Positions 44,320 to 55,626 of a stretch of 64,000 nt of DNA are shown one piece after another. Within the stretch, counting starts at the first letter, position 1, and the number at the start of each line of letters is the position of its first letter. The stretch spans positions 3,348,001 through 3,412,000 of the forward strand of contig PZJY01000002.1 of assembly GCA_031472005.1 (NCBI GenBank). Direction: 5' to 3'. A program made the position numbers and the translations under genes. Origin of the DNA: Tetracladium setigerum. Its lineage: Eukaryota > Ascomycota > Leotiomycetes > Helotiales. Under the pieces are notes generated by a model. It saw only the letters and a program-made list of their open reading frames with translations. It was not told the DNA's origin and did no database searches.

Positions 44320-45401
44320 TCAGTACACCAAAACCCTATCCAAGTCGTCTCTATGGGCACTTCCTTTCACATCCACCTCAGGGTATTCATGACCCTCTTC
44401 TCCCTCATGCTCAAAGGCATGACCAGCCTCTTTTCCTTGTTGGAGATTTTTCAGCATTTCTCTTGCCGTTATGAGGTGGTCATTAGCTCTCGTAGCTACC
44501 GTAAAGATAGCATCCTTCAATCCAGGTGCCTCCGCACCGAGGCGAAACACGTCCTCTTCCCTGACGCCAGCTTGAGCCATAACGTCAAGGGGCAGAAGGA
44601 CTGAACCTTGACGACCACCATTATTTCCCCCCATAGCACCCCCGAAAGCCGCATTATTGCTATGGTGATTTGGAGGAGGAGGGAAAGCGATAATTGGGAG
44701 GCCTCGGAGAACGGCAGTGATACCTGTAGCCTTACCAATATGACTTGCAACGTGGTCTGCTGCCATTGAGTGTAATGGCACAGCAGCCAATGTCAAATAC
44801 ATCAAGGTTGAATATGTACTCTCCGCATATGCCTCCAGGGCTTCTAGACTTGTGTAAGGACGGTTGTCCATATATTGCTCTCTCGCATTGATAACTTTCA
44901 TGAACCATCCCTTCATCACACTGGTGCTGATGCCTGGGTTTCGCTCTCGTAGAGATGTCAGAGCATTGTGGAGGAGAATTGCGACCGGTTCTCTTGGAGG
45001 GGTATTCGCAAATGTTCGATTTATATTATCACGCCAGAACTGCATTCGAAACGAGCCGATCGTGGGATTTGATACCAACTCTGGTATACGGGCCAGCTCA
45101 ATATTGAGCGCTCGTATGGAGAGGTAGGCATCTCTTGTGGATGGAGGGATAAAAGTTTGAAGTGTGAAGGAGGGCGAATCGAATTTTCTGGCAATTGTTA
45201 GACGGGTTGAGACTGAGATATCTGCAGAACTTACTGAAGTAGATTTGAGCAGTATGATCGAGCAGCGATAACATCTGCTTCTGTGATTTGGGATGGGTGA
45301 GGTGCTGGGGCTGTATATGGTGTTGTCGCATAAGTGCATCGAAATCTTTGAGCGAAATTGCTGGCTCTCCGCAGACGTAAGCCAGCTCGTGAATAAAACA
45401 T
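44320..45401 (-). CDS. Mitochondrial complex I assembly factor, NDUFAF6 homologue (squalene/phytoene synthase fold)
   Basis: Two exons, 45401-45235 and 45187-44320, join in phase 2 after a 47-bp intron with a CTAAC branch site, giving 344 residues. The N-terminus MFYSRAGLRLRRASNFAQRF is basic and fits a mitochondrial presequence. The body matches NDUFAF6: ARSYCSNLLQKFDSPSF, DAYLSIRALNIELARI, TIGSFRMQFWRD, then HVASHIGKATGITAVLRGLP and LLPLDVMAQAGVREEDVFR. The family has the prenyl synthase fold, but catalytic activity is not established and the usual Asp-rich DxxxD motifs are not evident here. The C-terminus is longer and more acidic and Gly-rich than in animal proteins. The start is the first in-frame ATG. 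It is transcribed divergently from the Rad5-like gene 233 bp away. Confidence 0.9.
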
Positions 45402-45634
45402 TACATATATCAAAAATAGAAAGAAGAAGTACGACTACAGCTTGGCACAAATAAACAGAAGGAACGTTCCGTTGTGGATGCCTTGGAGTGTTCAATGGAA
45501 ATAAATTCTGAGTCGGAGTAGACGTCACGACCGAGATTCAATTTGCACGAAATTTCGCGTTCCCTTGATCGTCGCGTCTCCTCCGACAACCCAAAAATAT
45601 TCGAAATGCCAACAGAATCAGCGACATCATCGAC
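45402..45634. promoter_or_regulatory. Divergent promoter between the NDUFAF6 homologue and the Rad5-like gene
   Basis: 233 bp separate the two start codons. No clear TATA box was seen. The right end carries a small upstream open frame for the Rad5-like gene. Confidence 0.55.
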
Positions 45635-45638
45635 ATGA
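45606..45638 (+). promoter_or_regulatory. Upstream open reading frame overlapping the Rad5-like start codon
   Basis: A 10-codon frame (ATG CCA ... ACA TGA) ends at a stop that overlaps the main start as ATGA. This geometry is compatible with termination-reinitiation control of translation. Whether it is transcribed depends on the true 5' end of the mRNA, which the sequence does not show. Confidence 0.45.
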
Positions 45639-48600
45639 GCTTCGCGGATTCGGGGGAGCCCCCAGCTAAGAAAAGACGTTTCTTCACCGAAAATACAAAT
45701 GGCCAGGGTGCTTCATCGACCCATGAGTCTCCATCTGCGGATGAATTTGACGCGCCTTCCACCCTCGCCCCTCAGAACATAGAGGATGATGAGGATATAC
45801 AAGATGTCACATCACGAAATGAATCTTCGGTCCCAGTATATTCAACGCAGGATGATCCCTCTGTACCTGGTTTTGACCAGGAAACTTTTCACAGCTTTGT
45901 TGGGGATAAAGTGCCAGTTGATGTTTTAAACCGATTGAGAGTGGCCTCGGGGATAATTTGGAGAGAGCTGTCAACATGTATTTCGATGGTTCTTGGAAGA
46001 ATTCAACCTTCGCTCCCAGTGGGAATATTGGAAACTCCCGGCCTATGACCATCAATGCTTTCACGAAATCCCCCAGCAATGGGACTAAAAGCCCGCCAAA
46101 CAAATCTGAGATGCAAAGACCAAAGACCATGTTGAGAGACGCAATGCCCGAATACCGGTATGTTGGTGCGTTTGGAGTCGGAGGATGGGCGACAAGAAGT
46201 GGTACAGCTCTTCTTAAACATGGAGAAGTTGTCCGGATTGAGAGACAGAAGATCCTTCCCCCAAATACATCAGCAGGGAAAGGAAAAGGCCGACCAAGTG
46301 CCGCACCACCTCCAAAGACAAATACAGCAGCATCCAGACGCATAGACGTCATTGTACGATTCACGAATTCGAAAGGGGAAGAAATTGGTCGGCTACCTAG
46401 AGAAACTGCCAATTGGGTTTCTACCTTGATCGACCAGAGGGTGTGCAGATTCGAAGGCACTTGTGTCTACGCACCAGAAAGAGTCAGAGCAAACGATACA
46501 ATATTTCTTCAATTGAGATGCTCTTTGCTGAAGACTTCTTTTGATAATGGAGGCTTCAAGCCACCAGACAATCGAACCACTGGATTATTTGAAGAGAAGG
46601 AGACCTCGGAGGAAAAAGATCTCAGATTGCGACAAGTTGCTCTCGTTAAACTCTTCGAAGAGGTAAACTTGTTACCTTCGAGGACCTCGGAAACGACCAC
46701 AAAACATAAGCGCGAAGGCCTTCTTCAGGCCGCCGAGGTTGCAGAGCAGCATGAGAAAGAACTTAGCAAAAAGACCAAAAGTGGAGAGCCTGGGAGCTCA
46801 ACTCCGCCATCCGAAGAAGCTGACGATGGAAAAGAGTTGGAACAGGATCAGCTCGACACGCTTTATAAGAAAGCACAGTCCTTTGACTTCAATGCTCCTG
46901 CAGCGGAACCAGCGGATACCTTTGCCATGGATCTACGACATTACCAAAAACAAGCGCTGTATTGGATGATGTCCAAGGAAAAGAATGAGAAGGAAGCAAT
47001 CAGATCAGTTTCTATGCATCCACTGTGGGAAGAATACTCTTGGCCAACGAAAGACATGGACGACAAGGAAGTCGCCCGCGTGCTCGATCAAGACAGCTTC
47101 TATGTAAACCCGTACTCAGGAGAGCTATCACTCAATTTCCCGGTTCAGGATCAGTATTGTCTTGGGGGATACTTGCAGATGAGATGGGGCTTGGGAAGAC
47201 GATTGAGATGATGAGTTTGATCCACTCGCACAAGTCAGAAATCGCAATGAAGTTAGACAAGATCAAGACTGGTCCCACTTCAGTCAATGGACTTCCGAGA
47301 CTTGCTGCAAATTCTGTATCAGTCGTGAACGCACCCTGCACAACTCTTGTTGTTGCCCCAATGTCCTTACTAGCTCAGTGGCAGAGCGAAGCAGAAAATG
47401 CTTCGAAGGACGGCACCCTTAAGAGTATGGTTTACTACGGAAGCGACAAGGCGGCCAATTTGCAGGCCCTTTGCTGCGAGGGAAATGCTGTCTCAGCTCC
47501 TAATGTTATAATTACCAGTTACGGTGTCATACTTTCGGAATATAATCAGGTGGCCTCCAAAAATGGGGATAGGGGGGCTCACGGTGGCCTGTTTTCTCTG
47601 AAATATTTTAGAGTGATACTCGACGAAGCTCATCATATCAAGAATCGACAAAGCAAGACTGCTCGGGCTTGCTATGAGATTGAGGCCGAGCACCGGTGGG
47701 TGTTGACAGGTACTCCAATTGTGAACCGATTAGAAGATCTCTTCAGTCTCGTACGTTTCCTGAGAGTGGAACCGTGGAGCAACTTTTCATTCTGGAAAAC
47801 CTTCATTACAATGCCATTTGAGTCGAAAGACTTCATGCGGGCTCTGGATGTCGTACAAACCGTTCTAGAGCCTTTGGTTTTGAGGAGAACAAAAGACATG
47901 AAAACACCTACTGGCGAAGCACTTGTTCCACTTCCTCCCAAAACCGTTTCGATTGTCGATATCGAGTTATCAGCACCCGAACGAGAAGTATATGATCACA
48001 TTTTTACTCGCGCAAAGAGAACCTTTGCAGCAAATGTCGAGGCCGGTACTGTCATGAAATCTTATACCAGCATCTTCGCACAAATTCTTCGACTCCGACA
48101 ATCGTGTTGTCATCCGATTCTAACACGAAATCAAAATCTTGTTGCAGACGAAGAGGAGGCGGCAGAACTTGCAGATGCTGCAAGTGGGCTAGCAGATGAT
48201 ATGGACCTACAATCTTTGATCGAGCGGTTTACAGCTGCTACAGACGACCCAGCGGATGCAAATGTTTTTGGGGCTCATGTCCTCGAGCAAATTCGAGACG
48301 AGGCGGACAACGAATGCCCAGTTTGTTCGGAAGAACCAATGATCGAGCAGACTGTGACTGGATGTTGGCACTCAGCATGTAAGAAGTGCCTACTGGATTA
48401 CATCAATCACCAAGCCGACAAAGGGGACATACCGCGTTGCTTCAATTGTCGAGATATCCTTAACACAAGAGACATTTTCGAAGTGGTCAAAGATGATGGT
48501 CACCCCGATAGCGTCGAAGGCAAGCCAAATATATCATTGCAAAGAGTTGGATCTGATTCATCTGCCAAAATATCAGCTCTTCTTACAAATCTCAAATCAC

Positions 48601-49127
48601 TGAGACGAACCCTACCAGGCACGAAATCTGTCGTGTTTAGTCAATTTACATCTTTCCTCTCTCTCATCGAACCTGCACTTACGAAAGCATCTATACCATT
48701 CCTCCGGTTAGATGGGTCGATGGCACAGAAGACTCGCGCAGCTGTCCTGGTCGAATTTGCTGCGAGCAAAAAGGGACTCGTGCTGCTCCTAAGTTTGAGA
48801 GCAGGTGGCGTAGGCTTGAACTTGACGATGGCAAAGCGAGTGTACATGATGGATCCCTGGTGGAGTTTTGCGGTTGAAGCTCAAGCCATTGACCGCGTCC
48901 ATCGGATGGGTCAGGTTGACGAGGTCCACGTTCATCGATTTATTGTCAAGGATAGCATCGAGGAAAAGATGCTGAAGATTCAAGACCGGAAGAAGTTTAT
49001 GTGAGTTGAATATCTCTTTGAATGAGAACGTTACTGATGTTTCTATAGTGCTAGTTCTTTAGGAATGATGAGTGATGAAGAGAAGAAGTTGCAGCGTATT
49101 GAGGATATTAAGGAGCTGCTCAGCTAG
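45635..49127 (+). CDS. rad5: DNA repair helicase/E3 ubiquitin ligase, Rad5/HLTF type (two apparent frameshifts)
   Basis: This SNF2-family translocase with RING ligase activity polyubiquitinates PCNA in error-free post-replication repair. Exons are 45635-49000 and 49049-49127. Domains in order: disordered acidic N-terminus (SGEPPAKKRRFF), HIRAN domain (YRYVGAFGVGGWATRSGTAL to about TGLF), split SNF2 ATPase with Walker A ADEMGLGKTIEMMS and DEAH box VILDEAHHIKNRQSK, RING finger (CPVC..C..H..C..C....C..C, from 48316), then the helicase C-terminal domain with VVFSQFTSF, LRLDGSMAQKTR and AIDRVHRMGQ. The frame breaks twice: GGGG at 45949-45952 (RVASG|DNLERAV) and GGGGG at 47164-47168 (YCLGG|ILADEMGLG). 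One added G at each gives 1148 residues, as expected for Rad5. The GVGLNL helicase motif VI region is intact. Confidence 0.94.
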
Positions 49128-49462
49128 ACGAATTGTTATTGTGTTTGACGCAAATATAACTCAAGGACAAACTTTTATTGCATTTATAGGCGACGCATTG
49201 TTCACAGATAGTATAGGTAATTAGTGGCTTGAATCAAGTCTTCGCAACAAATTGTTAAGATACGTTTACAAAACTCTTGTCTTGCTATTCTGAAATCCTC
49301 AAAGATTATTTTGTCAAATTGTTGTGTTTGGCACGTGACTATGCTACGTGGTGATGATGGGAGGCAGCAACGTCTCTCCCCAATATTTGAAAGCCTTCAG
49401 TTCAACAGTAGCGCCTGCTTATCATAACTTCGGCATAACGTGGTGAACAAAGATCAGGCACG
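49128..49462. other. Intergenic region, Rad5 to HET gene
   Basis: 335 bp holding the Rad5 3' region and the HET gene promoter. Nothing else was recognised. Confidence 0.5.
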
Positions 49463-51243
49463 ATGTGGCTCCTTAACTCAAAGACTCTGCTGCTAGAGCC
49501 CTTTCTGGATGGCCAAATTCCCCCCTATGCTATCCTCTCTCACAGATGGCAACACGAAGAAGTGTTGTATCAAGAAATTCAGACCGGACAAGGCTTCCTC
49601 AAGAAAGGATACGCAAAAATTGAAGGTTGTTGTGCCCAAGCTCGAAAGGATGGCATCGAGTACGTGTGGATCGACACTTGCTGTATTGACAAAACCAGTA
49701 GCGCCGAACTGTCGGAATCAATCAATTCGATGTATCGATGGTACCAGAAATCTCTTGTTTGCTACGTCTTCCTTTTTGATGTGGGAAATGATCCGAGTGG
49801 TTTAAATGATGGCGGCTTTGCTCAGAGTGCTTGGTTCACTCGCGTGTGGACATTGCAAGAGCTGATCGCACCTGAGAAGCTGGTGTTTTACAATCACGCG
49901 TGGGTAGCAATTGGCACAAATGAAACACTGAGAGATCAACTCAGTGCCATCACTAAGGTCGATGCGGAATTAATCTGGGCAACGGGATCAGAACGTATTA
50001 GGCCCGAAGACTGTGAGTGTGTTCGACTGCCTATTATTTCTCAGTTATTTCTTTTCGGGGTCGATATCTGTGAGGTTTAAATGTCCCAGAGATGTTCTAG
50101 AACAGAAGTCCAATCTTTTATACCTTCAAAATCTACTAATATCCCACAATCTAATTTTTAAATTGTTTAGATAGCGTTGCAAAAAGAATGTCATGGGCGG
50201 CCGACCGAGTTACATCACGAGCTGAAGATATGGCCTACAGTCTCCTCGGAATCTTCCAAGTTTATATGCCCATGCTCTACGGAGAAGGCGAGCAGGCTTT
50301 CATCCGACTCCAAGAATAAATAATGAAAAACTCTAACGATCATTCCCTCTTCGCCTGGTCAAGCCCTGAGAGGTGTCAGCGTGGATTACTTGCCAAGTCA
50401 CCGGCCGCATTTCGCAAGAGTTCTGGATTTGTAGCATCCAAGGAAAGGTTTTATCGTTCTCCTTATTCGATCACGAACATGGGCCTGTCGCTTCAGTTGC
50501 AGCTGGAACCCGTTGGACAAGGAGATTCTCGTTTGTATTTGGCTCCGCTTGATTGTGAGAATGAGCATAATGCAGGGAAGACTCGTGTCGGCATATATCT
50601 GAAGAAACTGTCACCAAATGAGGATCAGTATGCAAGAGTTCCCTACAAGGAAGCAGACTTGTTTGGCTGGGTACGTGGAAGCATATCAAGTTATGTCTCA
50701 ACGGTGTACGTACGACAAAACAGGTGGGGGAAAGCGGAGCGGATGACAATTGAAAGTCTTCATGCAGTTCATGGGATTTGGATTCGTACACTTCCAAAAA
50801 GAAGATCAACGACACTAGGCTGGTTTGGAGCCGATCCGGTATTAGACCGCATGCCTGACGAGGTTAGCAGCCTGAACAACTGGAGTTCTAGAGATAGAAT
50901 TCTGGAGATACCGAAAGGTGGCCAGGGAACGGCCGGTGTTTTGTGGTATACATCATTTCCTCATCGCTGTCAGATCAAATTTGCCTTTGACGCTGGTCTT
51001 AACCCGGTATGCCTTCTATTGGGGGATTTTTTTGCAGGATCTGGGAAATGTGAAGCGCCGGCTGGGCATGAAGCAGATATGGATGATAAGTGGGTTGATT
51101 TGCCGTCTCCAGCGATTTATAGAGGCGATGTGCACATGGGACTATCTTTTAAGGGGAAAGATTTCATTCTAAGTATGAAGAAGGAGAACCATTTGGACAA
51201 ACTATTCTGGGTAGTTGATATAATTCATCCAATCGCTATTTAG
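49463..51243 (+). pseudogene. HET-domain (heterokaryon incompatibility) protein with an in-frame stop
   Basis: HET-domain proteins trigger cell death in non-self recognition of fungal hyphae. Exon 1 is 49463-50012 and exon 2 is 50171-51243, after a 158-bp intron in phase 1. The family blocks are all present: YAILSHRWQHEEVLYQEI, GIEYVWIDTCCIDKTSSAEL, SINSMYRWYQKSLVCYVFL, SAWFTRVWTLQELIAPEKLV, MSWAADRVTSRAEDMAYSLL and MPMLYGEGEQAFIRLQE. Immediately after RLQE comes TAA (50317-50319), where relatives have Glu before I-MKNS-DHSLFAW. The same frame then continues open for 307 codons to 51241 with a normal C-terminal region. A single G-to-T change (GAA to TAA) explains it. The stop leaves an intact HET domain of about 231 residues and separates the rest. 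It may be a null or shortened allele, or a sequence error. Unlike the other breaks here, no homopolymer is involved. Confidence 0.8.
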
Positions 51244-51637
51244 ATAGCAAAAGCATCGAAATTGTGTAATTCAGGGAGAATTTGGAGAATAATCCGTGAC
51301 CAGACGACTTCATCTCTTGCAGGTTTGCAAATTCTCCCCCGTGATTTTGGTGTAGAGAAAATTGTGGCCATGGAAGTACTCCACCACACCTGCTCAAAGG
51401 AAAGCCAGTCCCCTTGTTCGCCCATTCGATCAGTGATAAAACCCCCACCCTCGCCTCCGCTTCCATAAAATGATCCCATAGAGCAAAGAGGGCAAATTTT
51501 AGACTGCCAATAAATCTTCCCACCACTCCTCTACCAAATATCTTCCAGTGTCTGAAGAACGAGAAACGTAGAGGCCTCCTTTCTCATATTAAAGCAACCC
51601 TCCAATCCACAGCTCAAAATGACATAGGCGGGAGTGT
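51244..51637. other. Intergenic region, convergent HET and 2EXR genes
   Basis: 394 bp between the 3' ends of two convergent genes. Nothing was recognised. Confidence 0.5.
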
Positions 51638-52396
51638 TTATGATTCCTTGAGATATGTCATTTTCAAATCCTCCCATCTCCCCAAGCTCTTTTCCTTGGC
51701 TAGAGACTCAACCAGCTCATTCATTGACATTGGTTGACACCAGTCTGGTTGGGCCAGAGCAGCCTCAAAATCATCCGTCAATGGAATTTCTGTGAGATTT
51801 AGAAGTATATCGAACCCGTCTGGTCTGCCTGACTCATTCAGCTCACCGCAAAAGACGACCAGCTCCTTCAGTTTGGGGCAAGTAAGTCTCAATCGCTCCC
51901 AGAGATTTGATTCCGGGGAGGGAATCTCGGCTAAGGTGGACGCAAAATCTAGGGGAAGTCCCAAGTGCTCGATCTCTCGTACCCACATTGTCGTTGCGGT
52001 TGGATTGAAGCGAATTGTGCCATCAATCTCGTCTTCATCTAATCGTGGAAGACCCCGATCAAAAAATACCACGTCCTTGGTAATATCAAGCGGTGTCGGG
52101 AGATCCATGTAGCTTGGTGGGAAAGCCCGTTGAGGGTAATTCTTCATTAACTCGTTATATACCTCTTTGCATACATAAACAACGGCCGGAAGTTGTTCTG
52201 GTCGACCGAATCCATGGTAGAAAATGATGCGAGACTTGCAAGCTTGCTTGAGTATCTTGATTCGAATTTCGCAGGGCAGATCGGGAAACAATTTAAAGTC
52301 GGTGAGAACCGGACGAGATTGGAGGCTATGAGTGGTATCTTGCATGGAGTTTGCGGTCGGAGTAAGAGGTAGGTTGGGGCTGGAGGAATCCATCAT
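51638..52396 (-). CDS. 2EXR-domain protein
   Basis: This intron-free gene of 252 residues starts at MMDSSSPNLPLTP; either of two adjacent ATGs could be used. The 2EXR-type motif FKLFPDLPCEIRIKILKQAC (about residues 34-53) is an F-box-like helix motif abundant in filamentous ascomycetes. Further family-like parts are LPAVVYVCKEVYNELMKNYP and the segment DVVFFDRGLPRLDEDEIDG. The function of this large family is not known. It is expanded in Leotiomycetes, Sordariomycetes and Dothideomycetes. Its location next to a HET-domain gene fits an accessory neighbourhood. Confidence 0.8.
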   Translation of the reverse strand: MMDSSSPNLPLTPTANSMQDTTHSLQSRPVLTDFKLFPDLPCEIRIKILKQACKSRIIFYHGFGRPEQLPAVVYVCKEVYNELMKNYPQRAFPPSYMDLPTPLDITKDVVFFDRGLPRLDEDEIDGTIRFNPTATTMWVREIEHLGLPLDFASTLAEIPSPESNLWERLRLTCPKLKELVVFCGELNESGRPDGFDILLNLTEIPLTDDFEAALAQPDWCQPMSMNELVESLAKEKSLGRWEDLKMTYLKES

Positions 52397-53540
52397 GGCG
52401 AGTTGGCGACACTAGGCTTTCTTGGAGACTTGATAGGCCTTAATTCTATAATGGTTAGAAAGAGGTACAACTAACATCAAATGCTCTGCCTAGTTACCTG
52501 TGTTTATCGCTCTCTCAACGCCGCAAAGTTATGTTGATGCTCCGTTTCTTCGGCTGCTTGACGGGGGATTGGAGATGGTGTTTTGTTGAAGTAAAGTGAA
52601 GCGATATATCTACATTTTGAAAGTTGAAGTAGCTCCTGACTCAGAGACCGGAATATACGACGGATAATATGCTAAATGTGTTTCCAAAGAAGATAAAAGG
52701 CTGAGAAAAATCAACTTGTTACCAACATTTTACAAGATAGCTGCACAAAGTATCTTTATTATTTCAATGCAATTGCAGGAAAATATCCAATTCTTCTGGC
52801 TTCATACAATGCTCAATGCTCAATAGCATATCTAGCACGTCCAGTCTCTAGTCCAGCCTTCGTTCACTGATCATTCCTTATTTGAAAATGTTACAGTGAA
52901 AACTTTTGATTTTATATAAACTCTTATAGATTCCACCTACTATGCTCTCGACAATATGTATCCCCTCATATCTTGATCGTTGTTCAAAAAAGTCATCAAG
53001 AAGTAACTCCACTACATCTCGACCACTTCACGGCTTCCTCTGGCAGATTACTATCAACGCTTCTAAGTCGAAGCATATTGGTTGAAGATTCTTTGTAAGA
53101 TCAGGTAAATCTAGTCTGTTCGGGACGTTCCTAGCAACTATGGCTACAGCATCATGTGTCCCCATTTTACCCCTCATAGCTGACAGGCATCTTCGTAGGT
53201 CTTGAGGCAGACTTCAGTAATTAGGAAATTCGGGGAATGAGGAGAGGTAACGAGGCGGTTTCTTGGCGGCATGATGGATCGTTCTTTGCTTCGGGGAGCT
53301 ATTCGAATATGTGATCAGCAAAGAACAGAGCGTCTGTTTGTAACAGTGCTTACCCTGAGTTGAGGTGCGTGTGTGGTTGTGGAAATTGATCGACCAAACA
53401 GTGCGATCGTGCGGTGGCAAGAGGAATCCTTGGCTGGAAGAGAACATAATCTGTAGATTCAGTACGGGAATATAAAGGCAATGATGGTTCTCTGCATGAT
53501 ATAGTTGTGACGTTTATATTGAAGCATCGACTTCGAAATA
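52397..53540. other. Intergenic region
   Basis: 1.1 kb of AT-rich DNA. The left end is the promoter of the 2EXR gene. Short minus-strand frames at 53214-53540 lack protein character. Confidence 0.45.
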
Positions 53541-53868
53541 TCAAGTATCAACCCAGGCAGAGGCAGAAAATCCCTCTTGCCCCGATCTTCCCAATTTCCT
53601 GATTGCGCAGAGTATATTGCGATAAGTGATGAACATACCTTAACGCAGATCTGAATATCTCGATATGTCGCAGAGCATTCACGCAATTGGCAGGTTCGAA
53701 GTATTCCGTTCGTCGAACCTGGTTGTGAGTGAGGATGTGCTGCAGGGAAACTGAGAGAAAAGGCTTTGGAGACTTGCCGCTTTTGACATTCGCGCTACGG
53801 TGGAACCAAAATACCCCACAAGTCGATGAAACGGTAAGAAATGCTAAGATAGAATATATCTTAAGCAT
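53541..53868 (-). CDS. Doubtful small secreted protein
   Basis: A minus-strand frame begins MLKIYSILAFLTVSSTCGVF, which looks like a signal peptide, and continues with YFEPANCVNALRHIEIFRSA. Unspliced, it would read 106 residues to 53548. With a 40-bp intron (53638-53599, GTATGT donor, CAATCAG acceptor, no clear branch site) it would give 95 residues. The intron is shorter than usual, and the Y...C...I...A pattern only loosely recalls small RNase-like fungal effectors. Treat it as a candidate, not a call. Confidence 0.25.
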
Positions 53869-54547
53869 AATTGAATTGATTTACAAAATACAACTCCTTT
53901 CTCTGTTTGGCCATTGTCGCAAAATTTGGCAAAGGACGCTGCGTGTGGGCTATTTCGAGTGCTGCACATTGAAACCTTTCTCTTCCGCCCACACGCTATT
54001 AGACAACTTTATCTACTTGATCACACCAATAGAGAACTACCGATGGCTGACCTCAGTTCTGCGACTTATGTCGAAGTCTTCTTCACACATACGTCGCCAA
54101 AACTCGGCTAAGGCTTGGCAAACTCCGGACAGTCCTTTAAGGTGATCTTCAAGCAGCTTTCTCAAAGCAAGGAATTAACTTTATTGTCTATAAACGCGAG
54201 TGTAGGCCTATCAAAGGGGAGGTCAGACTTTGATGATCAGGCGTGAGGCACAATGATAATTCCTAGAATGTGCAGCAAGTAGTCTTGAAACGGAAACACG
54301 ATTGAAAAGCTTCACATTTCACCATTTGCTAACTTCTTTTTCTAGCTGTCAGGCAAGGAATTGATTTTCAGTTTTATACCACGCTAAGAGAAGGTCCGTG
54401 CATTCCCCATAAACCTTTGAGAGCCTGCTTTTGGAGCGATCTTGAATTTGGGAACTTTGACTCTCGCCTTGCGCAAACCCAACCCCAACATCAACCTCTC
54501 CAAATTGAACTACTCTAACGACTCAAATCCAACCACTATTCGAAAAT
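53869..54547. other. Intergenic region
   Basis: 679 bp, AT-rich. Nothing was recognised beyond the probable promoter of the small membrane protein gene at its right end. Confidence 0.5.
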
Positions 54548-55009
54548 ATGGGTGCTTACGTCTCCGTATTGGTCAACGGCCCCATCGCCTTCTTCTGTCA
54601 AGTCGTGAAGATCCTCTGGTCCATGTTGACCGCGCCATTTGCCGGTAAGACCAACCCCAAGTTCCTGCGCCAAAACCCCATCCCCATCCCCATCCCCATC
54701 CTCGTAAATTAACTCGATGGGGGGCAATCTACAGCAATCCAACTACTGGTCAAATTCCTTCGCGGCGTTGCGGAGCCTGCAGGAAACCAACAACCTGGCA
54801 TTCTGCCTCTGTTCAACGACGGTGCGGGACCCATGGAGGATGCGGATGAAGTTCATCGGTATGTTTGGTCGATATGCTCGTTGGGGAAGGCTCAAAGCAA
54901 AGGCACTGACTTCGAGCTTAGTTACGATGATGCTTCTGTATATTTCGTGGAGTTCATCCGGGAGGAGGAGACCGAGGAAGGGTTTGATGCAGAGAACCGA
55001 TATTTCTGA
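54548..55009 (+). CDS. Small membrane-associated protein of unknown function
   Basis: Three exons, 54548-54644, 54735-54858 and 54922-55009, give 102 residues. No single exon stands out as an open frame; the gene appears only when the two GT..AG introns are removed. Intron 1 has GTAAGA/CTACAG and intron 2 GTATGT/CTTAG with a CTGAC branch site, and the phases (1, then 2) fit exactly. The N-terminus MGAYVSVLVNGPIAFFCQVV plus KILWSMLTAPFAAIQLLVKF forms a long hydrophobic helical region. An acidic C-terminal half follows (DGAGPMEDADEVHRYDDASV, ending GFDAENRYF). The Gly at position 2 could be N-myristoylated. Intron 1 contains a (CCCCAT)n repeat at about 54675-54698. I do not recognise a family. 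Confidence 0.65.
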
Positions 55010-55626
55010 ATGGGTGTCCTACCATACCAATCCAAGGATAAGGCCTCTCAGCTAGCTCTTAATATCGACTTGCGCAGCAACTAGGTATCCGAGGAGGGAT
55101 TAAGTAGGAAATGAATGGAACAAACACGTTTGTGCCTGAAAACTTTCAAGATGTGAACCGAATATGTGTACCAAATATGTGAACCGTGAATTAAGTTTTT
55201 GTGATTCGTCAATTAAAACGCTAACTATATATACCAGTCCAGCTACTTCAAGCTAAGCTTTTAACACCTAGCTTGGAAAAGCTCCATGCCATTTTCTCAT
55301 CCATGATATTATCCAAAGCACAAATGCCAGTCCTCCAATAAACTCCAATGCTATGTGATTGCTTCCTAGAAAACTCCATGCTCAAATGTCAATTCATTTC
55401 CCCTTCCGTTCCTTTCCTTCTCATCTCCTAAGCGGAGAGGTATTTTTTGTCCAAACCAAAGTGCCTCCAAAAAAAAGAAGAGAATCCAAAAACAAACTTG
55501 TACAGCAAAGAATAACAATGGGGGTATAAAACTCATAAACCGTGCTGTAATCCACGTTGCGAGGTAGCTATCAAATCATATTCCCAAGTGGGAGGGATGC
55601 TGGCCCAAAAAATTCTCCCGTTTCGT
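55010..55626. other. Intergenic region between convergent genes
   Basis: 617 bp of AT-rich 3' sequence between the small membrane protein gene and the arrestin gene. Nothing was recognised. Confidence 0.5.
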
